Positions 1 to 10,028 of a DNA stretch of 64,000 bases are shown piece after piece (the stretch's first letter is position 1; every line of letters begins with the position of its first letter). Below the pieces are notes generated by a model that was not told the origin of the DNA, searched no databases, and was given only the letters and a program-made list of their open reading frames with translations. Origin of the DNA: Muricea muricata (taxonomy: Eukaryota > Cnidaria > Anthozoa > Malacalcyonacea > Plexauridae); contig OY979723.1 in NCBI GenBank assembly GCA_963855995.1, positions 9,801,013-9,865,012 of the forward strand. The letters run 5' to 3'. The translations under genes were made by a program, and so were the position numbers.

Positions 1-40
1 CCTAGGATATTTGGCCCCCGGGCCATATTTCCTAGGGTTA
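1..40. repeat. imperfect palindrome at window edge
   Basis: The first 17 bases (CCTAGGATATTTGGCCC) are nearly the reverse complement of the block ending near 38 (GGGCCATATTTCCTAGG). This looks like the end or collapsed core of a foldback element, cut by the window edge, so its size cannot be judged. Confidence 0.35.
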
Positions 41-82
41 GCGTTAGGGGTTTTTTTTGGGGGAGGCATATTTCCTGTTACA

Positions 83-888
83 CCGGTGTCAAGCGAAATT
101 TATGATCCTTGCGAAATACGTGACCATGCGTGACGGGTCATTAATTTCGCGCACGTGGGCGCGAAATTCATGACGCTTGCGAAATTCATGACTTAAGCGG
201 AACATACAAATGTCAAGAAATGTGTATGTCGCATAGAAATATAACCTGAAAACCTGCATTAATCGAGATATGAAGAATTTACAAGTCTGCTGCCGTTAAT
301 AGACTAAAGTTGATAAAAATATAACTCAACATTGCATCAGAAACTTCGTGAAATTGTCGATTAATAAACTTGAGCGTTTGTCGAAGTGTAAACATAATTG
401 AACTGGGTTATCGCAACTATGACTTCTAAACATATTTTCAAAACATTGTAGCTTTCAGGCATGAAACAGCGCATTTTGAAAAGGGGCATTTTAATAGGAC
501 ATATTGTTACACTCAGTCTAGATGCGTGACATTGATACATAACCCAAAATTTACACCAGTTAATTTGCCTTCGAATTAAGAGAATTTTGCGTATAAACTA
601 AGCTATACAAGCTATACACACCATACACGCTATACAGACCTCACTATACACACTATACAAGCTATATACACATGATAATCCCATCTATTAATTGATAATT
701 CAAAATTAAAACCACATGACTTCAAAAACGAGCAAAGATTTCCACCAAAACAAGAAACACACGTGCTGTTGTTGTCGACTTGCGAAATTTCTGAGCCGAT
801 GTCAATCATGCGCATCGTGTGCGCATGTGCAGATCTGTCATAGTCATGAATTTCGCAGGTCATAAATTTCGCGCGACACCGGCCCCTG
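83..888. mobile_element. non-autonomous DNA transposon with terminal inverted repeats
   Basis: CCGGTGTC followed by GCGAAATTTATGA at the left end recurs inverted at the right end (about 850-888), and GCGAAATT-type subrepeats recur near both ends. Read inward, the right end begins CAGGGGCCGGTGTC, which resembles hAT termini; the left end seems to have lost four G residues. I could not identify a convincing target-site duplication. No transposase reading frame is visible. The right end lies about 140 bp before the first caspase exon. Confidence 0.5.
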
Positions 889-1026
889 TTCTTACCCAGC
901 AAGAAAGGAACAACCGGTTCTGGACTCATGAAAATAGCCGATTGAACAATGTTTTGCGGCCCAAATTTCTCAATGTTGCCAACATTATTATGCAGAATTC
1001 TTTTGCAACAAAGTGTTTTCGTACAG

Positions 1027-2022
1027 GGCAAGCCAGAAACAGAGCGCAAAACGGTCTGGCACCGAAATCTTCATGCAGTCGTGTATATCAAATCAAACGT
1101 GGCTATGCTCTCGTGATACACAACAAAAACTTCAATTACAACCTTCGACCAAGAGAAGGGTCTGAAAAAGATCTTGAAGTGATAAAAGACTTCTGTGAGG
1201 AAGCAGATCTAAATCTTGATATTATACAAGATGTCACAATCGACGAGATCCGTGCCCATTGTTTGAAACTGGTAACAAAAGAGAGAAGTGTATTTCAAAA
1301 CTACGATGGTTTTGTTTGTTTTATACTTAGCCATGGAAATGGGTAAATATATATAATTCTTTCAATTCATGATTATATTTTCCTATTAAAAACCATTCGC
1401 GCAATCCATCAGTTAAAACGTGATCGTAACTAGGGGCGCCATTTTCGCAACAAAAATGTTTACACATGTTAGAAACACATTTTTGCTTCGCAGGAGGAAA
1501 AATTTTGTTTCTCTGACAATGTGCCTCGAGGTGGACAAACTGGGAAAATCATAGGAAGCATAGCGTTTCTGCAGCAGTTTGCCCAGGGCTTTAGGATTCC
1601 TCGCACAGAGGATCGCAGGCTCCAGCTACGAGACTGCCTCATGCGTCGCTGTCCAATGCATCGTTCTTTGATCCCAGGCGAAAATACCTGAATCTATTTT
1701 CTTTTACAAAATTCTAAATGGCCACACTGCTCCAAACCTAAAAGACGTTTTTTACCATAATAATGAAAGAGAGATATTTACCATAAAAATAAAGTATGTA
1801 TGTGTGTTTGTGTGTGTACTTTGTTTTAGGTCCGGCATCTCTGGAAAAAACGACAATATAATAAGCGTCAAAGAAATTATAAAGTATTTCAAAGGAAGCG
1901 ATGACCTCGTGGGAAAGCTTAAACTAGAAATACATGCATGCAGAAACCCCTCGCCACTAACTAAGAGCATGCAACTAAATTTTCGGAATTACATGAAGTA
2001 CGTGCATAGGTTGTTGTCATAG
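1027..2022 (+). pseudogene. C1: decayed caspase, exons 3 and 4 only
   Basis: Exon 3 (1027-1342, acceptor cag, donor gtaaat) encodes the first half of a caspase p20: GYALVIHN beta-strand, an R-x-GS substrate-pocket motif, and the catalytic His in ILSHGN. A degenerate exon 4 (1830-2022) joins in the same phase 2 as its paralogues. It carries the catalytic Cys as HACRN instead of QACRG/A, then loses similarity and stops before any p10 subunit. Exons 1 and 2 are not visible; a transposon occupies the upstream space. Family knowledge: p20 plus p10 are needed for cysteine protease activity, so this copy should be inactive on its own. Alternatively exon 3 could splice to the intact exon at 4697, which has compatible phase. 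Confidence 0.7.
1491..1691 (+). other. unassigned open stretch between C1 exons
   Basis: After a good splice acceptor (ttttgcttcgcag) there is an open frame of about 65 codons, beginning EEKFCFSDNVPRGG, ending at a TGA. It has no counterpart in the same intron of the other caspases and is less AT-rich than its surroundings. I do not recognise the family. It could be a captured exon or part of a decayed element. Confidence 0.3.
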
Positions 2023-2446
2023 CAACACGGCAATTGTTATTCTTTCCGTATATTTTTCAAAATGACAAAATATTGAGTTTTTAATCCTTGTTTTGTTGCC
2101 AATTTTTAAATGGCACAACATTTTTCATGGATGTGTTATTACGCCTAATGTAAGCTTAAATTTGGTATAAAATACGACCTATTAATTACATTAATAATAA
2201 GAAGACAGTCTTGCATTTACAAAACATAAACTTACTCTGAAATTTAAACAGTGAATAGACTGGATGAGTACGGCTACGCCGGCCTTTATAAAGCATTAAA
2301 ACACAAGTATAAATTCGCATTTTCAACAAACTTGCCTTGTATTTCACGCCATAGTCAATTGTTGGCGCTTCTCTGTATTTTCCCCGAATTAATCTCTCTT
2401 CAATCTTCTTCGGCAGTCTCGTCACAGATCAGGTATAGAACCAGAT

Positions 2447-2713
2447 CAAAGAGTAGAGACTACAAAGAGGGACCACTTCAGTCAAAAAAGCGTAAGGTGC
2501 TGTCGTGATGATTCGTGATGGGCGCCATGTTCCTAGCCAGTGCCCTAAACAGAAGCATTTCCCCCCGGTATTACTAACCATTTTTAATATTTCAGGGGGA
2601 GAATGCTTCTGTTTAGGGCACTGGCTAGGAACATGGCGCCCATGACGATCATCACGACATCACCTTACGCTTTTTTCAATGAAGTGGTCCCTCTTTGTAG
2701 TTTCTACTCTTTG
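2447..2713. mobile_element. 267-bp foldback MITE nested in the 2423-4033 element
   Basis: The two arms are inverted copies of each other for about 120 bp (CAAAGAGTAGAGACTAC at one end, GTAGTTTCTACTCTTTG at the other), meeting around a C-rich/G-rich loop. The 7-bp repeat ACCAGAT flanks it (2440-2446, 2714-2720). Removing it restores the outer element's terminal repeat, which proves the order of insertion. Its arms resemble those of the element at 54021-54303. Confidence 0.8.
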
Positions 2714-2849
2714 ACCAGATGTCTCACTTCCTATCTATTCCTAATGTTTTCGTGTCCGCGATTTTTCGGCTGATCACGAATTGCACACGCGAGATGACGC
2801 AACCAGAGAGCACGAATTGCTCACGCAATGGCACTTGCCCACTTGCCAC

Positions 2850-3671
2850 CATAGAGATTATAAAAGAATAGAGGCGGCATCTGGGGACGAATCGCGGGAC
2901 AAATTGAACAAATCTAATGGGGGGCAAATTTAGGTCCCGGATGTATAGCGATGAAAGCATACTGTTTTTGTCAATTTTTGCTTGTTTTATGACCAGTATG
3001 CACACAGATACTGACTATACTAGGAAAACATGTTTTTAGCTTTCTAGTTTTTGTAATTTTAGGTGCAGATAGCCAGATTTTTGTGTAAATATCAGAGTTT
3101 TTCAACCTTAGGTTCTCCCTAGCAACGCATAGCAACCAGTTTTTGACCGGCTTTTCGCAGCGAGGTTTTGCAAAATATCTGCTAAATTATCCCACATCTG
3201 GACACAAATTGAACTTATTTGCCTTCAAACAGTTATCAACATTGTTCTAGAGGTGCAACAAGGTGTACAACCACAATACGGCGATTTATTTAAACTTTAA
3301 GGACTTTTCTAGTGTGTTCATCTGATTTTTCGAATACAAAAATTGCATTTTCGCTCACAAATACTCAATATTAAACATACCCAACTTTATCCTGTATTCA
3401 AAACACAAAATTCAAACCTTTCAAGGCAATCCCGCACTAATCTTTAACATTTTCGCCTTAGTTTTTATTAAAAAAACTCTTAGTGCGAAAAAATCGGAAA
3501 AAGTTTTTTCTCAGCTTTCTCAATCTGTTGAACAGTCGATCAACAGCCAATAGGTGTAAGATGTTACATCCGGGTCTTAAATTTGCCCCCCATTAGCGAG
3601 CTTCAATTTGTCCCGCGAGCTTGACTGAATTTTAATCAGGATGCCGCCTCTATTCTTTTATAATCTCTATG
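2850..3671. mobile_element. 822-bp MITE with 8-bp TSD, nested
   Basis: Terminal inverted repeats of about 31 bp start CATAGAGATTATAAAAG and continue with further matching blocks inside (2885-2940 against 3562-3620). The 8-bp repeat CTTGCCAC flanks it (2842-2849, 3672-3679), a length typical of hAT insertions. The interior is AT-rich and non-coding. Confidence 0.8.
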
Positions 3672-4696
3672 CTTGCCACGCTGACGTGTACTGCTTACGT
3701 GAGAGCACTAATTGGACACGCAATACCTCTGGCAAGTGTAAGTCACATTTTTTATCAGAAAAAAGATAGGGAAGTGCAGAATTTTGGCAGTTAAACCGCG
3801 ATTTTAGGCGCAACTACCTATTGGTCTTTATTTTCTTGACGAATTTTACTGATAAATGATACGCTGCTTCTTTTTAGCAAGAAAGATTCACGCCACGCGA
3901 GCAAATCTGACGCGAGCGATCTGACGCGAGCAAATCTGACGCGAGCAAATCTGACGAAGGCTGACGCGAGCTCTTCAAAATCGCGGACATAAATTTTGCT
4001 TAGTGAGACATCTGGTTCTATACCTGATCTGTGGTCTCGTCGAGCCTTTGTCGTCGTCTACGCTCGTTTCGCCCTAGGTAGCCCAAAATTGTTCAGTGTT
4101 TTGATAAATTCAAACATCCATTCAGTTTTATATTGAGGTCTGTGACGTAGCGGTAGTTGCGTAAAGGCTAGTGTACATGCAAACGTTTCACACAGAAATT
4201 CATTCTCTTCCTCCTATTACATGGAAATGATCCTCTTTGGGTGTCTGCCTGCCGTCAGCATCAATGAACGCCAGCAACCTCTTTGGTATTGACTACAACA
4301 ATCGCTTGCTCAACTTCTTGGTCGACCTCTCTCTACCTCTTATTGACCATCAATCTGTTGATTCTTCACACAGTCCTGCCCGTAGTTTCGTTGATTCCAC
4401 GTGATCCATTCTTTCTGCCCGAACATAATGATCCCCTTGGTCTGGGTGAGGTCAAACTATGCTTGCTTGTGTTTGATCCACTTGACCATCTCTGCATTAC
4501 AAATATTTAACTCCTTTCACAATCTCAGACGCAAATGACGTTTTAAAATCCCCGAAAGTCAGAGTTCTTTTACTTGACCTCAACACCTTTTTGTGCACAT
4601 TATAACTTTAAGGATTGCATGTAAATAGCAAAAGTTACTAAACATCGTGAAAGATGCACTAAGGACAATTTACATTTTCGCTTGTACATTCTTTAG

Positions 4697-7344
4697 TTCT
4701 GGTATCTGTGGAGTGTCCGACGAAACGATAAGCGTCAAAGAAATTGTATCCTATTTCAAAGAAAACAACGAACTCCTCGGAAAACCCAAATTGTTCTTCA
4801 TCCAAGCTTGTCGAGCTTACGTCGAAGACGATAACACCAGGATTGATTACAAAAAAACCTTATGCCCACCAGATTCATCCGACATCCTGGTCGCATATTC
4901 AACAATCGATGGCGAGTTATTCTACAGGGATATTTCCAGTCGCTCATCGTTCATCCAAACTTTGCTGAAGCAGATTAGCACGCATGCGTATAGCGAACAC
5001 TTGATGGACATAATGATTACGGTGAATAAAAAGATAGCTGAGAACAAACTGGACGGTAACAGACAAATGTTGCCACAAGTTTCGACTGTGAAAAAATGCG
5101 TGTATTTCAAGATGGCAAAGGTTGGTAGTTGTACTAAAAGTCGTGATGAAGAAGGGGAAATAGTGTCAAAGGTGAGATTGCTAATTGTTATAGGAAAAGC
5201 TGCAATAATGCTATGTCTCAGCTTTTACTTGTTAAAAATAACTAAGTGTATCATTCAAGATCAGTGATCTCAATGTTTTTAACATTTTCAACCTTTATAG
5301 TGCTAAAAATATCGAGTTCACTAATTCCGAATATACAGAACATCTCTAGAATCAATATTTCTATCATTCAAACAAGGCTTTACAATGAAGCAGTAAAGTC
5401 ATCTTCAGACAGAATGAAATACAATATTTTACAACACACATACGAACACTATGAAACTCCAGTTATCCTGCTTGTTGAGTCATTCTTCTATAGGACATAG
5501 TATCATAATTGTAAACATATTCATATCAATTTTATACGTCTTGTTTGAGCGCTATATATTGATTCTCCATGTGTCCTCTATATTTGAAATTTGTTTTGTA
5601 CTTTACTTTTTTAAATTTTCGGCTAGTTAGGTTTCTCAATTGAAGGAGTTGTACTATACCTTAAAGCCCATCGTTCAAAAGGCTATAATTGTGCGCTTAA
5701 ATCTTTCTAAATTCACCCTAAATTAATTAACTGGAGGGTCAATAAAACTTAACCAATCCATCAAGTATGATTTCTGTTTTCTTAATTTTTCAGACAAATG
5801 AGATTGCACATGAAAGTAATAGTTGCAATCCTCACGAAGAGCCGATTTCAGTTTCAATCAACACATGCAGTACTAGTGTAAAAAGCAACCTTGAAGGTAA
5901 AGATTTGAAAAGAAAAGTTTCCTGTATAATAATAAGGAGTCGGATACCTTCTTTGAGCCTGGCTTTAGCCAGAGGTATCCAATCAATCGAGCCAGGGCAC
6001 TTGAGAAACGATAGGGTGTCATAAGTCAGTGACATCTCGCGCAGAGGTCCTTAGGCCAGGGACACCTTATCTTATTATGACGCCACTGCCTCCGGAAATT
6101 TCTAAAGGTTTAATTACAGCAAATATGACATCGTTAAAGGTCGTCTTTAAGACCTTAAACATTTGTTCGAGTGTGCACAATATTTTTTTGTTGTAGGGCA
6201 GATAGGAAACGAATGCGAAAAGGCTTTACAGGAGTCATTGCATCAAATCAACAATGGCTACGCTCTGGTCATACACAATAGATTTTTCGACAAACTTCCA
6301 TCAAGAAGAGGATCTGAAAAAGATTTTGATGCGATAAAGATATTCTGTGAAAAGGCAGGTCTCTACCTGGATATTATAGAAAATGCCAAAGTCAACGATA
6401 TCCGCCGCCATTGTCGCAAACTCAGACGAGATAAAAGTGAATTTCAGAAATATGATGGTTTCGTTTGTTTTATACTTAGCCACGGAAGTCGGTAATTATC
6501 TAGTACGGTGCTTTATATGGATGATACACGGGTTATTGTTTATTTAGCCCCTGATTCTTGGGGAATTAGTACTAAAAACGAGGATTTTAAAAACATTTCT
6601 TTGTTAAAAAATAAAAGCTACTGTACATGCAAACGTTTCACAAAGAAATTCATCCTCTTCTTCCTATTACATGGAAATGATCCTCTAATACAAATATTTA
6701 ACTCCTTCTCTAATTTCAGACCCAAATGACGTTTTAAAATTTCTAAAAGTTAGAGTTCTACTTGACAACAAAAAAATGGTAGAAATTAAAACTTTAAGGA
6801 CTTCATGTAAATAGCAAAAGTTATACTAAACATCAAAAAAGATGCAGTAAGAACCATTTACATTTTCGCTTGTACATTCTTTAGTTCTGGTATCTGTGGA
6901 GTGTCCGGAGATACGATAAGCGTCGAAGAAATTGTATCCTATTTCAAAGAAAACAACGACCTTTTCGGAAAACCCAAATTGTTCTTCATCCAAGCTTGTC
7001 GAGCTGGCGTCGAAGACGATACCACCAGGATTGATCACGAAAAAACCTTATGCCCACCAGATTCATCCGACATCCTGGTCGCATATTCAACAATCTACGG
7101 CGAATTAGCCTACAGGGATATTGACAATGGATCATGGTTTATCCAAACTCTGCTCAAGCAGATTAGCACGCATGCGTATAACGAACACTTGATGGACATA
7201 ATGATCATGGTGAATAAAAAGATAGCTACAAGTGACCTAGAAGGTAAAAGACAAATGCCGCAGCAGGTTTCGACATTGACAAAATTTGTGTATTTCAAGA
7301 TGGCAGAGGTTGGGAAGGTGCTGAAGCGAAAAACTCTATATTAA
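4697..7344 (+). CDS. C2/C3: in-frame fusion of two caspase genes
   Basis: The first exon (4697-5171) begins like exon 4 of a caspase: SGICGV, catalytic Cys as QACRA, p10 with DILVAYST and FYRD. After KMAKVG, at about 5125, it changes without a stop into the exon-1 sequence of the next gene (KSRDEEGEIVSK) and ends at that exon's gtgag donor. Exon 2 (5794-5896), exon 3 (6197-6491, catalytic His in LSHGS) and exon 4 (6885-7344, QACRAG, p10) follow in matching phases. A transcript could therefore encode two caspase units in tandem, or initiate at ATG 5112 to give one unit. In the first unit p10 GSW is SSF. In exon 4 one G is missing relative to paralogues near 7325 (GGTGCTGAAG against GGTGCTGGAAG). 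This shifts frame and removes the C-terminal tail. The true 5' end is unknown. Confidence 0.7.
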
Positions 7345-7439
7345 GCAGAGAAGCACATCTACAAGGATGAGACCAAATTCCTTAGCGGTTTACAATAACG
7401 AGCTAGACTTGCACCAAGTCTGCCTCTTGAATGGAATTT

Positions 7440-7476
7440 TGAATTAAGGAGGGCGGGCGGGAGGGCGGGCGGGCGA
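7440..7476. repeat. GC-rich GGGCGGGC simple repeat
   Basis: A short run built on GGGCGGGCGGGAG follows the C3 stop codon. The sequence after it (about 7490-7550) resembles 19272-19325 downstream of C5, so it marks shared duplicated flank. Confidence 0.6.
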
Positions 7477-7578
7477 AAAAGCAGGAAGCGGAGAGACAGA
7501 CTTATTTCCTTGCAGCGCGACAATTTTACCGGTTGAATTTTCACGTTTTATTACTGTAAAGAATAATTAGCAGACATA

Positions 7579-8103
7579 CAGTACTGTGCAGAAGTTTTAG
7601 GTCACCTATAAATTTTCATTTATTTGTAAAACTTAGCATATTATAACACAAAACTACAAAACAACGACATAGTTCATTGTTTTACAGTAGTAGAAAATTG
7701 TTCTACATTGGTAGAACCACTCAACAATTTCGTACAGAGAGATCTGGCAGTCTAGTACTTGGTGCTACCACCATGAGCAGCAGTTACAGATGCACAACGC
7801 CAAGGCATCGAGAAAACAAGCTTCTTTGCTGCATCTTCATCGATATTTTCCAATAACTCAAAGATAGCCGCCTTTAGTTCTTCAAGGTCTTTGCATGGTT
7901 TTGCATCCAACCTTTTCTTTATTTGTTTCCAAAGATGTTCGATGGGGTTTAGGTCAGGACTCTGTGATGGCCATGGGCTGACTGATATTCCTTTTCTCGC
8001 AAACCAAGACATGGTGCTGTTTGCTCGGTGATATGGTGCCCCATCTTGTTGAAAGACAAAGTCTCTACCGCAAAGCTTGCTACCATCTTTTAGAAGAGTT
8101 CGA
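7579..8103 (-). mobile_element. Tc1/mariner fragment: transposase C-terminal half and one end
   Basis: Read on the minus strand, QQDGAPYH carries the second catalytic Asp and SPDLNPIEHLW the catalytic Glu, with 34 residues between them, the DD34E spacing of Tc1 elements. The coding part ends near 7752. The transposon end CAGTACTGTGCAGAAG begins at 7579 directly after a TA dinucleotide, the expected Tc1 target. The N-terminal DNA-binding half and the other end are missing, replaced at about 8104 by a LINE fragment. It is dead as a source of transposase. Confidence 0.85.
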
Positions 8104-10028
8104 CAATGATGAGCCTAGCATAGCGTATTGCATCTAGACCTGCCGTTTCAGTGCACGGAAACATATATACAAGGAGAGACTCATCTCTCTGGACTTATTA
8201 CCAATCTCTTACTGGCATGAGTTTCTGGACTTGATGTTCTTTTATAAAGCTATATCTGGATTAGTGCTTGTATCAAGTGATGTCCTACCCGAGCAAATCA
8301 ACCTATCTAGAGTTACCCGATCAAGTGCAGACTCGAGTGTTCTGGCATTCCGTCCTCGACAATGTAAGACTTCAACTTTCCAAAGATCATTCTTTATACG
8401 GACACCCCGAACATATAACACCCTGCCAGATGAATTGAGAAGAAAAGATCTATGCTTGACTCTCTTTAAGGTGGCTCCCTACAGTTATAATGTTTCAGTT
8501 CACGTATTGTTTGAAGGTCTACTATATTCTTTTTCGTGAAAGTTGTGGTGTTGAAACTTAGCCACCACATTACCATGATGTTAAACATTTTTAATGATGA
8601 AAACTTTCGTTGGTTCATTTCGTCGCCATGGCAATATGGCGTTATGAACATGTCATATTTTTTATGATCTTTACATAATTTATTACTTTTAATAACATGA
8701 TAAATTTTGAGACGAATTGTAAAAGCAGGTTCTGAGATATTCACGAATGACTACTACAACAATTCCACGTTATACAATTTTTTGAAATTTTGATATGTTT
8801 TACTGCTTGTTATACCGAGAAAATGTGCAAGATTAAAAAAAAATTCACCGAAGGAAAAGCGAGAAAAACAGTCCTAAACTCTGGTTGACTTTATTGTCGT
8901 GACAAAATATCGATTCGGCATGATCGCTATTTGCGCATGCGTGTAAATTATAATGCGTGGAAAACGCGTGTTTTTAGTTGGCTTTTTTAGTAATTTTATT
9001 TTCGAGTTGTTTGGCACATATGTTATGAAACAGATATTTTTTACTTGTTTGAGACGAAAACACAAGATAATGTTCAAAATACGAAAAAAACAAAACACTA
9101 TAATCCATTGAATTGATCAATGGTTCATCATATTCTTTTTTGTTGAAAAAATATGTGTAAATATGCGTAAAAAAGCACCAAAAGATTCAACTACGACTTG
9201 AACAACTCATCCAAAACAACTTCTATCTCTTCTACTGAATTAAACAGGTAAAGTAGTATTAAACAGGGTTGAATGGCAGGAACTATATATGTTTCGCCGA
9301 TAATTTGAGAGTGCTTTTGAAAACAGAATAAAATAGCATTTTGAATTTTGATTGGCGACAATTTTTTAGTAATATTATAAACAACATTGCTTCAAAATAA
9401 TACTCAGAAACATATTTAAATATATATTTAAAAAACTGGTTAAAAACATACGTACTGTTTAACTTTTCAAAAAGTCAGGAAAATAATGAAGAATGATCAT
9501 GTTTTGGTACATAAAAGCACTCAAAAACAAGTTCTGTGGCTCTTGTTTTAAAAATTTTGCCGAACTACGAAAATTCCACGCGAAAGTCGCGAGGACGACG
9601 TCTAATCTCACTGATCTATATAAATCATTCGTAAACTGTATCAAAATGTAGGGAGCCACCTTAAATCGAAGCTGCTCCAATATTATCACGACGCAGTTAA
9701 AAATGTTTATGACATAAATGATGCGAGGACATGGAAATCCGTGTGCTTAAAATGCAACGCACCACGTAAACTTGTTCAACCACTTATGTGTTGTTTTTAG
9801 AACGTATAACATGCAGTTCTAGTTTATATTTTTGTAAGTCCTTGTTCGTATGCATGCACCAAGGGCCCACAGTAATTGGTTCTACTAGCTGTTGTGGTGC
9901 CCCTGCCTTCTGTATCTGTGTTTGTTTGTGAATGATCTTGTTTGCGTCTGTTGTCATTGTGTTTGTTCTTGTACTTAAATAATTTATGTTCATGTAGACG
10001 AAGCATAATAAATAAATAAATAAATAAA
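8104..10028 (+). mobile_element. 5'-truncated LINE end, split by a TTAA element
   Basis: The sequence encodes the extreme C terminus of a CR1/L2-like reverse transcriptase ORF (RVTRSS, FIRTPRTYNTLPDELR), stops being LINE at 8466, and resumes at 9661. Joining the two halves across one TTAA restores an unbroken frame, LTLF-KSKLLQYYHDAVKNVY, which ends at the TAG near 9800. A 3' UTR follows and ends in an (AATA)n tail at about 10005-10028. Family assignment is by eye and could be another non-LTR clade. Truncation at the 5' end is the usual outcome of target-primed reverse transcription. Confidence 0.7.
8470..9660. mobile_element. 1.2-kb MITE with TTAA target duplication
   Basis: Ends are inverted repeats GGTGGCTCCCTACA and TGTAGGGAGCCACC, flanked by TTAA (8466-8469, 9661-9664), the signature of piggyBac-like (or Kolobok) insertion. 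The empty site reads through the LINE frame perfectly. The interior is AT-rich with no transposase. A second copy of the left end starts at 19483. Confidence 0.85.

Larger units (their letters stand above)
2423..4033. mobile_element. DNA transposon with 7-bp TSD, host of two nested elements
   Basis: Ends match as inverted repeats: CACAGATCAGGTATAGAACC at the left and its reverse complement at 4014-4033. The 7-bp direct repeat GTCTCGT flanks it (2416-2422 and 4034-4040). Inside lie a foldback element (2447-2713) and a second inverted-repeat element (2850-3671). Near 3895-3960 is a short tandem array of about 15 bp built on GACGCGAGCAAATCT. No transposase frame was found. The insertion lies between C1 and the C2 exon. 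Confidence 0.75.
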
